Shown: positions 33,204-44,282, counted from the stretch's first letter. The stretch is 64,000 nt of DNA from Datisca glomerata (GCA_003255025.1 QANY01008648.1:1-64000); one strand, 5' to 3'. The notes: generated from the sequence alone by a model not told the origin. Numbers and translations: made by a program.

Positions 33204-34445
33204 AACAGCCCCACGATCACAAGATGCATATCACCAAAATCATCATCATATTGATACAAATCCTTAATATGCTCAAAACCTAACAATTTAGCACTAAGAG
33301 AATTAAGTAGAGTATACCTTCTAGATAATGCATCCACAACTATATTCTCTTTACCTTGCTTATACTTAATCACATATGGGAATGTTTCAATGAACTCCAC
33401 CCATTTAGCATGCCTACGGTTCAGCTTATCTTGACCTTTTAAATGCTTTAGACTTTCATGGTTAGTGAGTATCACAAACTCCCTAGGCCATAAATAATGC
33501 TGCCATGTTTGCAGAGCTCGAACCAAATCATATAATTCCTTGTCATATGTTGGATACTTCAAGGCTGCCCCACTTAACTTCTCACTAAAGTACATTAGTG
33601 GTATTTGGTTTTGCATCAAAACAGCTCTAATTCCTATGTCACTAGCATCGCATTCAATCTCAAAAGTTTTATTAAAGTTAGGTAAAGCAAGTAAAGGTGC
33701 AGCACACAATTTATCTTTAAGTTCATTAAATGCATGTTCTTGTGCCTCACTCCAAACAAAACCAACATTTTTCTTAAATATTGTGCTAAAATTCCTAATG
33801 AATCTCTTATAGAAACCAGCAAGCCCATGAAAGCTCCTTACCTCACTAGCATTCTTAGGTCTTGGTAATTCCTTAATGGCTCTTACCTTGTCTTCATCAA
33901 CCTCAATACCTTGACTAGACACTACAAAACAAAGAAAATTAACCTTTTCCATGCAAAAACTACACTTCTTAAGGTTAGCATACAACTTTTCTTGCCGAAG
34001 TTTTTCTAGTACTTGACGCAACACATGGCTCATCAATCTCATGAAAGTAAACAACAACAAACTTTCCCAAGTACTCATGCAACACATGGCTCATCAATCT
34101 CATGAATGTGCTAGGTGCATTAGTAAGACGAAATGGCATAACAAGCCACTCACACAACCCATACTTTGTCTTAAATGTTGTTTTCCATTCATCTCCAACA
34201 TTCATTCGAATTTGATTATAACCAGATTTCAATCCTATCTTAGTGAACAAACGAGAACCATATAATTCATCAAGCATGTCATCTAACTGAAGAATAGGGT
34301 GACGATACTTTATAGTGATTTTATTGATGGCTCGATAGTCCACACACATCCTCCATGTTCCATCCTTCTTTGGCACAAGAATAACAGGAACCGAACAAGG
34401 ACTTAAACTCTCCCTCACATACCCCTTAGCTAGCAACTCCTCCAC
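33204..34445 (-). pseudogene. gypsy B reverse transcriptase / RNase H, active site lost
   Basis: RT at 33975-34445 begins [20 protein letters not shown] and contains [20 protein letters not shown] and [13 protein letters not shown]. After VVVYF the expected DDI is replaced by HEIDEPCV. This happens because a segment containing CACATGGCTCATCAATCTC is duplicated (34023 and 34085) and about 100 bp of RT is lost. RNase H follows in another frame (33131-34087: [60 protein letters not shown]). The enzyme would be inactive. Confidence 0.88.
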
Positions 34446-35737
34446 TTATTTTTGGATCTCCTTTGTCTCACTTGGATTTGTTCTATACGCTCGCCTATTG
34501 GGTATGGAAGCTCCTGGAATGAAGTCAATTTGATGTTCTATGCCTCTAATTGGTGGTAAACCACTGGCATCTCCTCAGGAAACATGTCTTCAAATTCCTA
34601 CAAAAGATCAACAAACACACTAGGCAAAGAGGAGTTAAGTTCATTAGTTACAAAATAAGCTCATTTGTACAAGAGTACAAATATAGGCCGATTGGAGTAC
34701 AATGCATATCTAACCTCACTTGCCTTGGCTACTAAACTCACACTCTTTGCACTTTTCTCTACTTTTTCTTTTCCCTCTTTCTTTTCACTCCTTTTGTTTT
34801 CACTCTCTAAAGAACTTTTCTTGCTCTCTTTTTCTTTCTTTTCAGCCTCCACTCTCATCCTTTCCATTTTAGATTCGTCTACATATACTTCTTTTGATGA
34901 AAGTGGTGTTAGTATGGTTTTCCGTCCATCCTTGGTGAATGTATACCTATTAAGGTACCCATCATGCATAGCTCTCCTATCAAATTGCCACGGCCTACCA
35001 AGCATAATATCTTCAGCATTCATAGGAACCACATCACGCAACACTTCATCATGATATTTACCAATTGAAAATGAGATAGTAGATTACCTATTCACCTTGA
35101 CCTCACCACAATCATTAAGCCACTTAAGCTTGTATGGTCGTGGGTGCAGTGTAGTAGACAACCACAATCGATTAATCAAGATTGTACTCACCACATTAGT
35201 GCAACTCCCACCATCGATAATCACACTACATGTCTTACCTTTAACATGACACCTTGTATGGAACAAGTTCTCTCACTGCTCCTCATGACAATCCTCCTTC
35301 AATTGGGTGTTAAGAGCACGTCTTTAACCAACACATCACCCCTAATCAATTCTTCAATGTTCCCTTCACTACAACTCTCCAATTCGGGCATCTCCTCCTC
35401 ATCGCTTTCATTGTTACCCTCGTCTTCATCAGTCACTATCTCACCATTTCGTAGGGTCATAGTTCTCCTCTTAGGTCATTCCTTGCTAATATGACCTACA
35501 CCTTGACACTTCCAACACTTAATGTCTCTATTTCTCCCTTCAGGCTCTTCGAGTTTGGATTTTACTTTGTAAATCGAATTTGTCTTTCCCTTTGAACCAT
35601 CATAAGCAGCCTTATTTCCACCCTTAAAATCACTCCTCCCATCCCTTTTCCAAGTAGAATTAGAGTTGGAATAAGGTTTGGAAACATACCTTGATGCCCC
35701 TCTTCCTTGGAGTTGCTTATTCACCTTGATGGCAATG
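34446..35737 (-). pseudogene. gypsy B gag end and aspartic protease
   Basis: The minus strand has the protease at 35084-35266 (FHTRCHVKGKTCSVIIDGGS, active-site IIDGG) and 34661-35044 (LGRPWQFDRRAMHDGY, then a Glu/Lys/Ser-rich linker). The gag knuckle at about 35476-35525 reads CWKCQGVGHISKE followed by TGA where the last cysteine codon (TGC/TGT) should be. The region 34446-34660 is the decayed start of the RT region (PGASI-like). The N-terminal gag domain is absent. Confidence 0.85.
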
Positions 35738-35834
35738 TTTTTTTTGGTAAACAAATTGTATAAACCAAAAGAACTTACACATGTACAAGGGGCATACCCT
35801 AGGAAATACAAAATTAGAGCCTAATTAGAGGCTT
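35738..35834 (-). mobile_element. Very short LINE 3' end fragment
   Basis: TTTTTTTTGGTAAACAAATTG followed by ATAAACCAAAAGAACTTACAC and AAAATTAGAGCCTAATTAGAGG repeats the 3' end seen at 5131-5230 and 20270-20370. Only about 97 bp were copied or kept. It joins gypsy B gag on the left and an LTR D fragment on the right. Confidence 0.85.
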
Positions 35835-36136
35835 AGGATGTCACGTCATCTCCATGTAGGCTGTCATGTTGGATGTCACACATGCACCATGTCGGCTGCC
35901 ATATCGGTTGCCATGTCATGGTTCATGTATAAGATGTAATGTTTGATGCCACATCATGCTCCATGAGGACTGCCATGTTAGACGGCACATCATGCTCCAT
36001 GTAGGTTGTTATACTCCATGTCATGCTCCACATCACATTCCCATTGTGATTTGGCCTCTTTTCTTTAACTCTTGTGATTTGGCCTCTTGGTACTAGACAT
36101 AGATCCATCATTTGAGCTTGTGCAACCAGATCCTCA
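35835..36136 (-). mobile_element. LTR D fragment (5' end of LTR)
   Basis: It matches 41186-41477 almost along its length, including repeated words such as GCCACATCATGCTCCATG and TGTGATTTGGCCTCTT, and the same outer end (CCTCATCA on the + strand, an LTR start of TGATGAGG). It directly abuts satellite array 3. On the minus strand it forms a partial ORF (35923-36180) with no meaning. Confidence 0.8.
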
Positions 36137-38493
36137 TCACATGGAGTCAAAAAGATCCAATGAGATGAGTTTAGGCCCAAACTAGATGAACTTGGCTAAA
36201 CTTGGATCTTTTGGGCATGACATGTACTCGAACTGACTTTTGACACCCAATACACGTTTGTGATGATAATTTGGAGTGTTGTTTTTGTTTATGTGCTTTT
36301 AGTGTCTTACGGAGTCAAAAGGACCAATGAGACATGTTTAGGCCTAAACAAGATGAATTTGGCTAAAGTTGGATCTTTTGGACATGACATGTACTCGAAC
36401 TAAATTTTGACACCCAATACACATTTGGGATAAGAGTTTGGAGTGTTATGGTCATTTTACTTGCTTCTAGTGCCATGCAGAGTCAAAAAGACCTAATGGG
36501 ATGTGTTTAGGCCCAAACTAAATGAACTTGTCTAAAATTGGATCTTTTAGCCATGGCATGTACTCGTACTGACTTTTGACACACTATACAGGTTTGGGAT
36601 AAGAATTTGGAGTGTTGTTGTCATTTTAGGTGCTTTTAGTGCGATACAGAATCCAAAAGACCCATTGAGACGTGTTGAGGCCCAAACTAGATGAAATTTG
36701 CTAAACTTGAATCTTTTGGGCATGACATGTACTCGAACTGACTTTTGACACCCAATACATGTTTGCAATAAGAATTTGGAGTGTTTTTTTCGTTTTAGGT
36801 GCTTTTAGTGCTTTACGGAGTCAAAATGACCAATGAGATGTGTTTAGGCCTAAACTAGATGAACCTGGCTAAAGTTGGATGTTTTGGGCATGGCATGTAC
36901 TCGAACTGACTTTTGACATCCAATACGCATTTGGGATTAGAGTTTGGAGTGTTTTGGTCATTTTACATGATTCTAGTGCCATACGGAGACAAAAATACCC
37001 GATGCGATGTGTTTAGGCCCAAACTAAATGAACATGCTAAACTGGGATCGTTTGGGCATGGCTGTAATCAAAATTACATTCACATCCAATACACATTTGG
37101 GGTAAGAATTTTGACTTTGGGGTCATTTTAGGTGTTTCTAGTGCCATACAGAGTCAAAAAGACATAATGAGACGTGTTTAGGCCTAAACTAGATGAACTT
37201 GTCTAAACTTGGATCGTTTGGGCATGACATGTACTCGAACTGACTTTTCATATCCAATACTCGTTTGGGGTAAGAATTTGCACTATTTTGGTCATTTAAG
37301 GTGCTTATAGTTCCATATGGGGTAAAAAAGACTCAATCTGATGTGTTTAGGCCCAAACTAGATGAATTTGAGGTAAGAATTGGGAGTGTTGTGGTTGGTT
37401 TAGGTGTTTCTAGATGAATTCATAAAAACCCAATGGAACGTGTTTTGGCCCAAACTAAATGAACTTGGCTAAACTTGGATCCTTTGGGCATGGCCTAAAC
37501 TCAAACTTATTTTTGACACCCAAAGCACATTTTGGCTAAGATTTTTAGACTGTTGTTGTCATTTTTGGTTCTTCTAGTGTTAGAGTCAAAAAGTCCCAAT
37601 GGGATATGTTTATGCCCATACAGGATGAACTTGGCTAAACTTGCATCTTTTTGGCATGGCATGTACTTGAACTGATTTTTGACACCCAATACACATTTGG
37701 GATAAGAGTGTGGAGTGTTGTGGAAATTTTAGGTGCATCTAGTGCCATGCAGAGTCAGAAAGATGCAATGGGACGTGTTTCAGCCTAAACTAGATGAACT
37801 TGGTTGAACTTGGATCTTTTGGGCATGGCATGTTCTCGAACTCACTTTTGACACCCAATAAATATTTGGGATAAAAATTTAGAGTCTTATGATAAATTTA
37901 GGAGCTTCTAGTGCCATACGGAGTCAAAAAGACCCAACAAGACGTGTTTAGGCCTAAACTAGACGAACTTAGCAAAACATGGATTGTTTGACTTTTCACA
38001 TCCAATACATGTTGGGCGTAAGATTTGGACTTTTGGGGTCATTTTAGGTGCTTCTAGTGTGATATGGAGTCAAAAAGGCCCAATGTGATGTGTTTAGGTC
38101 CGAACTAAATGAACTTAGCAAAACTTAGATTGTTTGACTTTTCACATCCAATAGATGTTTGGCGTAAGATTTGGACTGTTGGGGTCATTTTAGTTGCTTC
38201 TAGTGTCATATGGAGTCAAAAAGACCCAATGAGATGTGTTTAGGCCCGAACTTTTCACATACCAAGTTCATCTTTTTTACCCAAATAATATGAACTTGGC
38301 TAAACTTGGATCTTTTGTCCATGTAGAGTCAAAAAAACCCAATGAGACGTGTCTAGGGCCAAATAAGATCAACTTGGTAAAACATAGATCCTTTTGGCAT
38401 GGCATGTACTCGACTTGATTTTTGACAACCAATACACCTTTTGGTTAAGAATTTGGAGAATGGTGGTCATTTTAGGTGCTTCTAGTGCCATGC
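36137..38493 (+). repeat. Satellite array 3, direct part
   Basis: About 14 monomers of the same 168-bp-class satellite, + orientation as in arrays 1 and 2, with characteristic ACTCGAACTGACTTTTGACA and AGTTTGGAGTGTT words. Several monomers are shortened (for example near 37370 and 37980-38160, where about 100-130-bp units recur with TTTGACTTTTCACATCCAAT). Near 38262-38300 a small inverted copy of AAGTTCATCTTTTTT breaks the array. No higher-order period is obvious. Confidence 0.9.
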
Positions 38494-39080
38494 GCCTAAA
38501 CACGTCCCATTTGGTCTTTTTCACTCCGCATGACACTAAAAGCACCTAAAATGACCACCACACTCCAAATTCTTAACCAATATGTCTATCGGGTGTCAAA
38601 AGCCAGGTTGAGTGCATGTCATGCCCAAAAGATCCAAGTTTTGTCAAGTTCGTCACATTGGGGCCTAAAAACATCTCATTGGGTATTTTTGACTCGGTAT
38701 GCCATTAGAAGCACCTAAAATGACTACCACACTCAAAATTCTTATACATGTAGTGGGTGTCAAAAGTTAGGTCATGTGCATGTCATGCTCAAAAGATCCA
38801 AGTTTAGATAAGTTCATCTTATTTGGGCCTAAACACGTCCCATTGGGTCTTTCATTTAGCATGGCACAAGAAGTACCTAAAATGACCACCACACTTCAAA
38901 TTCTTCACTAAAATGTTTGTCGGGTGTCAAAAGTCAAGTCGAGTATAAGCCTTGCCTAGAAGATCCAAGTTTAGCCAAGTTAATCATATTTGGGCCTAAA
39001 AACGTCCCATTAAGTGTTTTTTACTCTACAAGGCATTAAAAGCACCTAAAATGATGACCACACTCCAAATTCTTATCTTA
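38494..39080 (-). repeat. Satellite array 3, inverted part
   Basis: About 3.5 monomers of the same satellite in reverse orientation, with GGGTGTCAAAAG-type words at about 38591, 38753 and 38921 and CCTAAACACGTCCCAT. The switch from direct to inverted orientation is abrupt at 38493/38494 (TGCG joined to CCTAAAC), with no spacer. The inverted part ends at 39080, where a LINE fragment follows. Confidence 0.9.
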
Positions 39081-39815
39081 ATCCAGTTCCTAGGAGAAGA
39101 CACCAAGCCACACAAACCACCCAATTTCTGCCAAATAAAACTAGAATAAGGGAAAGAAACAAACATGTGTTCAGAAGATTCTGAAGGATGCAAGTAAAGT
39201 ACACAACTACTAACATTGGAAGACCCAGGAGAGGAGGTCCAAGCAGCCAATCTATCCGCGGTTGCAAGCCTATTAAGAACAGCAAGCCGAGTGATAAAGC
39301 TATATCTGGGAATATGCTTCTTAAACCAAATAAGAGGAGCCCATCTCACTTTTTCACCACCTAGAGCCAGTTTCCTATAAGTGTGCCCCACATAGAAAAG
39401 ACCAGAGGGAGAAAGAGTCCAAATCCAAGAGTCCAAAGAGGACTCTATAGGAGGGGGAAGATGGACCTCTCTAATTATGATAAGCTCATGATAGTTAGAA
39501 ATAGGCCAGTTTCAAGCTGCATTCTCGATCACTGAGCTCACCTTGGTAGTCCAATCCCAACCAGTACCAAAAAGAATTGTAGACCTAGACCTTTAAGAAA
39601 GAGCCCCAAAGGGTGCCAAGGGTCCAAGAGAAGAGAAATCTGCTCACCATTTCCCACAAGAGCTTTGCAATACCCAGCAAACTTGTCTCTGATTTTCAGA
39701 ATTTTCCTCCAACTCCAAGAAGGATTAGTGGCAAGCTTAACCAAGAAGATAGAGCTCTTCTTGGTCTTTTCTCTATGGGGCACACTTATAGGAAAGGAAG
39801 GGATACACTTTAGAG
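39081..39815 (-). mobile_element. LINE fragment, minus strand, with small inverted end
   Basis: The minus strand encodes the ORF2 end of the second LINE subfamily: 39026-39436 (WIWTLSPSGLFYVGHTYRKL, VRWAPLIWFKKHIPRYSFIT) and 39538-39783 (NPSWSWRKILKIRDKFAGYC). At 39768-39815 the orientation flips: the + strand reads LFSMGHTYRK, a segment already present on the minus strand at about 39370-39395. This fits the twin-priming 5' inversion known for L1 elements. The 3' end is missing, lost at the satellite border. Confidence 0.82.
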
Positions 39816-39849
39816 ATAAGGAAACAAAAAGAGATCAACTTATACTATT

Positions 39850-40290
39850 TTTTTACAGAAGATAAGTTAGGACAAGATAAGGTAAGGATAAGAGATATAA
39901 GATAAGATAAGATAAAATGAGATACGATAAGATAAGATAGTGATTAGATAAGATAAGAAAAATATAAGATAAGATAAGATAAGAAAAAATATAAGATAAG
40001 TTATGACAAGATAAGATAATATAAGATGAAATAAGTAAATATAAGATAATTATGACAAGATGATATATGGTATGAAGAGATAAGACAATGATAAGATAAT
40101 ATAAGATAAGATGGATAAGAAAATATATGATAAGATAAGACAAAAATGATAAGATAAAATGAGATAAGAAAAGATATGATAAAATAAGACAAGGATAAGA
40201 TAAGGTAAGATAAGAAAAGATAAGATAATTTGTGATAAGATTAGATAAGATATGATATGACAAGATATGACGAGATATGACGAGATAAGA
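39850..40290. repeat. GATAA microsatellite tract
   Basis: Some 440 bp made mostly of GATAA pentamers (AGATAAGATAAGATAA), with degenerate variants such as GATATG, AAAATATAA and GATGATA. The only long open frames are on the minus strand and are Leu/Ser/Tyr/Ile-rich products of the repeat, so they are not genes. GATA motifs can bind GATA-type zinc-finger factors, but nothing shows regulation here. Confidence 0.9.
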
Positions 40291-41477
40291 TGATAACTAA
40301 AAACAATGGAAATTCGAATTTGAAATTTGAAATCCTGTAATTTTAGATGAAACTGCGCAGAAAAATTAAACACCTCGTGAAATGATCAAAACAATGAAAT
40401 CTGGCTTCATAATGAACGTACAGATTTTAGATCTCGAAAATCCGTTAGGTTTGATATGTAATAATGACTATTTCGACTCCCGAATCCAAAGTTATGATCT
40501 TTTATCAGAACCACCATCAAATCAGAAAAAAAATCAGAATTAAATCTGACTCTAGAGAACCAAAAGCTCTGATACCAAATGATATGAACCTCACCGTCGT
40601 TTTGCGATGAAACCCGATAAAAATGATGGCTCAAGAACCCAAGAATCGATTTTAAAGAAGAAGAAATCCTGATCCATTTTCTATGACACAAAGAGGACCT
40701 TAGATATATGACACAAGACCCAAATTGATGCTTCGAAAAGAACCAAAGGTATGGTTTAGACTCCACACTCAAGAACAAGGAGGAAAAGTGAGTGATAAGT
40801 CTAAGTTTTAGATGCCACAAAAATATTCTTGATAAGTCTCAAAAGTTCTAAGAAGAACCAAAGAGAAAACTCTCACAAAGAATTTATATTGATCAAAGTT
40901 TTTTTTAATACATTGTGAAACCATGCTTAAATAGAAAAACTAGAAGCCTAAAGAGTTCTAAAGTGTTTAAATAACCTAAACTAAATATAAAAGATAAAAA
41001 ATATTAATTGCAATAAATATGGAACTTGTAATCCACCTAAAAGACTCCTATTGGTTGTCCACTTTTAGGTTAGGATTGCCAAGTTGTCTTGATTCCTTAT
41101 CATCATTCAAAATGCCATGTCATGCTCCATGTGGACTACCATATTGAACGCCACATCATGCTCCATTTGAAATGCCATGTAGGATGCCACGTCATATCCA
41201 TGTAGGCTGTCATGTTGGATGCCACGTCATGCACCATGTTGGCTGCCTTGTCATGGTCCGTGTAGGATGTAATGTTGGATGCCACATCATTCTCCATGTG
41301 GACTGCCATGTTGGACGACACGTCATGCTCCATGTAGGTTGTTATATTCCATGTCATGCTTCACATCACACTCCCATTGAGTGCTTCATCCATCCTCTTT
41401 CTCTAACTCTTGTGATTTGGCCTCTTAGTACTTGACATAGATCCATCTTTTGAGCTTGTGCAACCGGATCCTCATCA
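40291..41477 (-). mobile_element. gypsy-type element D: 5' LTR, PBS and leader remnant
   Basis: On the minus strand the LTR runs from TGATGAGGATCCGG (41477) to GGTTCATATCA (40580), 898 bp. A primer-binding site and about 280 bp of leader follow to the left. The first 350 bp of the LTR (41120-41477) consist of diverged short repeats of GCCATGTCATGCTCCATG type. The LTR 3' end matches LTR C (44240-44280), so D and C share their promoter-distal LTR part. The internal region is lost, replaced at 40290 by the GATAA tract. D cuts the LTR of element B2 at 41478. Confidence 0.82.
40566..40577 (-). promoter_or_regulatory. Primer-binding site of element D (initiator tRNA-Met)
   Basis: The minus strand reads TGGTATCAGAGC, the complement of the 3' end of plant initiator tRNA-Met, two bases inside the LTR end. 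This is where tRNA would prime minus-strand cDNA synthesis. It fixes the orientation of element D. Confidence 0.9.
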
Positions 41478-43251
41478 TTAAAACATTCTAGCAAGGTATA
41501 TTATAGTCTATACAAAGGTTTCCTAAAATCCTAAAACTCAAAAATAGGAAACTAACCTAATTATATTTTAAAAAATAATTAAGAATAGACTATTTCAAGT
41601 TAAATAAAGTCAAATTTCGTTCAGCCTAAGAGGTAACACAAAAATGGCCCATTTACTTAATTCAACCCATTAATAACGTTGACTTGAACCAAGTTGTACT
41701 GGACTCGTGCTGCATTTATCTCAAAGCGTTGATGTCCTTGTAGACCTTCACTAGCTAAATTGACTAAGCCTTGAAAATGTGGATTAAAGCTTGTTGAAGC
41801 TTCTTAGACCGCGACCTTGTTATTGGTCCTTGAGGCATTCTAATTGTACTAGAAACCTCTTGAACTTGCTTTTTGCCTTCTTGATTATGCTCATCTTTAA
41901 GATGTTGAATCCTTGGAACGTGGTGTGTAGGATCCTTAACATTTCCCCTCTCCTCAAAAGGATTCGACCTCGAATCTAATGCATCACCTACATCAAAAGG
42001 ACTGAAATCAGCCACATTAAAAGAAGCACTAACATTATACTCACCTGGTAGGTCAACTTTGTATGCGTTGTCTGATATGAACCCTACCGACGATTTACGA
42101 TGAAACCCGATAGTGATGATGGTTCAAGAACCCTAAGAACGTGAAAGACAAGAGTGTTGAGCCTTAACCCGTTATCTAGCAAGATAAGAACTAAGACTAC
42201 GAAGGATAGAAACGCCACAGCAAGAAACCTAAGGATCACTCAAGAATCAATGTGATAAGTTTGGTTGTTTGAATGCCACAAGACTAACTTGATAAGTTCA
42301 AAGAGTTCTTTCAAGAACAAAGATGACACACCTCACAATAACATAAACTTGTTTTCAATATTCATAACATGATAACAAATTTCGTTGGGACCATGTTTTA
42401 TACTTGGAACAACCCTCCAAGAATAGGAAAAGCATTAATTTTAGCTTTGAAACAACACCAACATTAAAGTAAATAAGTTCCCACTTTTTTAGACCTTTTT
42501 TTACTACTAATAATAAGAAAATATCACTAATTGAATCTGAACAATGTATTTAAGCATAAACAATCCAAGCTAGATTCATCTCCCTATTCACGCCCTTTCA
42601 TGGCCTTATCTTTATGAACACATTTTTGTAGGTTCATTATCCTTTTCAATATGCTAATTAGAATCTTCAATGGCCTTGATGACATGGATAAAACCTTGAT
42701 TTTCATTTGGACCCACATTGGGCTTCACTTTTCCAGAATCATTCCAATTCTCTTTAATTAGCCCAATAAGTGTTTTCTTGAAATTTTGGGCTCTAAGTTT
42801 TGTAATTGGACCACCATGGAGTGATAAAGGATCTTGTGCAAGTTCAGCTCCATTCCCGCGTGTATGCTCAGCCCTAAGTCCATTTTCAGCTCCTAGATTT
42901 GCATCATTATCATTAATCCTTTCAAGAATTTGAAAAGGACCATAGCCTGTTGGGCTCAGCTTGGACTTTCTTTGAAGTGGAAACCTCTCTTTACGAAAAT
43001 GCACCCAAACCCAATCTCCCAACTGAAAAATCATTGGTTTTCATCCCTTATTCACACGTGAAACGACTTGAGCATTTTGCTTTTCAATCCTCTCTTTAAC
43101 TTGCTTATGTAAATTCTTCACCAAATCTGCCTTAGAATTAGCATCAACACTCACAAAATTATTAGGTGGCAATGGTAATAAATCAATAGGAGTGAGCAGA
43201 TTAAATCCATAAACAATCTCAAATGGAGATAATGAGTAGTGCTATGAACAG
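41478..43251 (-). mobile_element. Second copy of gypsy B (B2), broken by a solo LTR
   Basis: A truncated B-family LTR (41478-41942) is followed, on the minus strand, by the Pol C-terminus (41943-42072 and 42907-43034: GDWVWVHFRKERFPLQRKSK, SPTGYGPFQILERIND) and the integrase end region (43025-43251). The part matches element B at 31264-32560 without its LINE insert. A solo LTR interrupts it at 42073-42906. It is cut on the left by LTR D and on the right by element C. Confidence 0.88.
42073..42906 (-). mobile_element. Solo LTR (C family) inside B2
   Basis: On the + strand it runs from TGATATGAACCC to GATTTGCATCA, the reverse complement of the LTR C ends (TGATGCAAATC...GGTTCATATCA). It is 834 bp long. 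The flanks are TTGTC (42068-42072) and TTATC (42907-42911), a 5-bp duplication with one change. Removing it restores GCGTTGTCATTAATCC as found intact in element B at about 31880. The LTR-encoded Pol tail can be read at 42654-42900 (GPITKLRAQNFKKTLIGLIK). Confidence 0.9.
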
Positions 43252-44280
43252 TGATGCAAATCTAGGAGCTGAAAATGGACGTGGGGCTGAGCATACACGA
43301 GGGAATGTAGCGGAACTTACACAAGATCCTTTATCACTTCCTGGTGGTCCAATTACAAGACTTAGAACCCAATATTTCAAGAAAGCACTTATTGGGCTGA
43401 TTCAAGAGAATTTGAATGATTCTGGAAAAGTGAAGCTCAATGTGGGTCCAAATGAAAATCAAGGATTTATCCATGTCATCAAGGCCATTGAAGAGTCTAA
43501 TTAGCATACAAAAGTAATTGAAAAGGATAATGAACCTACAAAAATGTGTTCATCAAGATAAGGCCATGAAAGGGCATGAATTGGACTATTTTCAAGGCTA
43601 TGAATTAGGGGGATGAATCTAGCTTGGATTGGTTATGCTTAAATACATTGTTCATAGTCAATTAACATACAAAAGCAACTGAACAAGATAATGAACCTAC
43701 AAAAACGTGTTCATCAAGATACGGCCATGAAAGGGCATGACTTGGACTATTTTCAAGGCTATTAAATAGGGGGATGAATCTAGCATGGATTGGTTATGCT
43801 TAAATACATTGTTCATAGTCAATTAGTGATATTTACTTATTATTATTAGTCAAAAAAGGTCTAAAAACGTGGGCACATATTTACTTTAATGTTGGTGTTG
43901 TTTCAAAGCTAAAATTAATGTTTTTCCTATTCTTGGAGGGTTGTTCCAAGTATAAAACATGGTACCCACGAAATTCGTAATGATGTTATGAATATTGAAA
44001 ACAAGTTTATGTTATTGTGAGGTGTGTCCTCTTTGTTCTTGAAAGAACTCTTCGAGCTTATCAAGTTAGTCTTGTGGAGTTCAAACAACCAAACTTATCA
44101 CCTTGATTCTTGAGTGATCTTTAGGTTTCTTGGTGTGGTGTTTCTATCCTTCGTAGTCTTAGTTCTTATCTTCCTAGATAACGGGTTAAGGCTCAATAAT
44201 CTTGTCTTTCACGTTCTTGGGGTTCTTGAACCATCATTGTCATCGGGTTTCATCGTAAATCATCGGTGGGGTTCATATCA
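43252..44280 (+). mobile_element. 5' LTR of element C, with 161-bp internal tandem duplication
   Basis: It runs from TGATGCAAATCTAGG to GGTTCATATCA (1029 bp). The beginning still encodes the Pol tail (43223-43504: DPLSLPGGPITRLRTQYFKK, FIHVIKAIEESN). Two tandem copies of a 161-bp unit follow (43499-43659 and 43660-43820), each with AACCTACAAAAA, GGCCATGAAAGGGCATGA and TTATGCTTAAATACATTG. The solo LTR at 42073-42906 has only one copy, so the duplication is specific to this insertion or sublineage. Confidence 0.9.
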
Positions 44281-44282
44281 TT

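Larger units (their letters stand above)
30975..35737 (-). mobile_element. Ty3/gypsy LTR retrotransposon B (5' part missing)
   Basis: Read on the minus strand from right to left: gag end with zinc knuckle, protease, RT, RNase H, integrase, GPF module and 3' LTR (30975-31757). The gag N-terminus and 5' LTR are missing, cut at 35737 by a LINE 3' fragment. A + strand LINE fragment (32016-32340) interrupts the integrase end. Gypsy B is related to A and C in the coding part but has a different LTR family (TGTTAAGG...GTATCA). Confidence 0.9.

Noticed and set aside
39853..40373. Leu/Ser/Tyr-rich minus-strand open frames
   Set aside because: Products of the GATAA repeat, which lacks stops in that frame.
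41172..41435. His/Met/Cys-rich + strand frame and Met/Thr/Trp-rich minus frames as a metal-binding protein
   Set aside because: They come from short repeats in LTR D, present also at 35835-36136, with different frames open.
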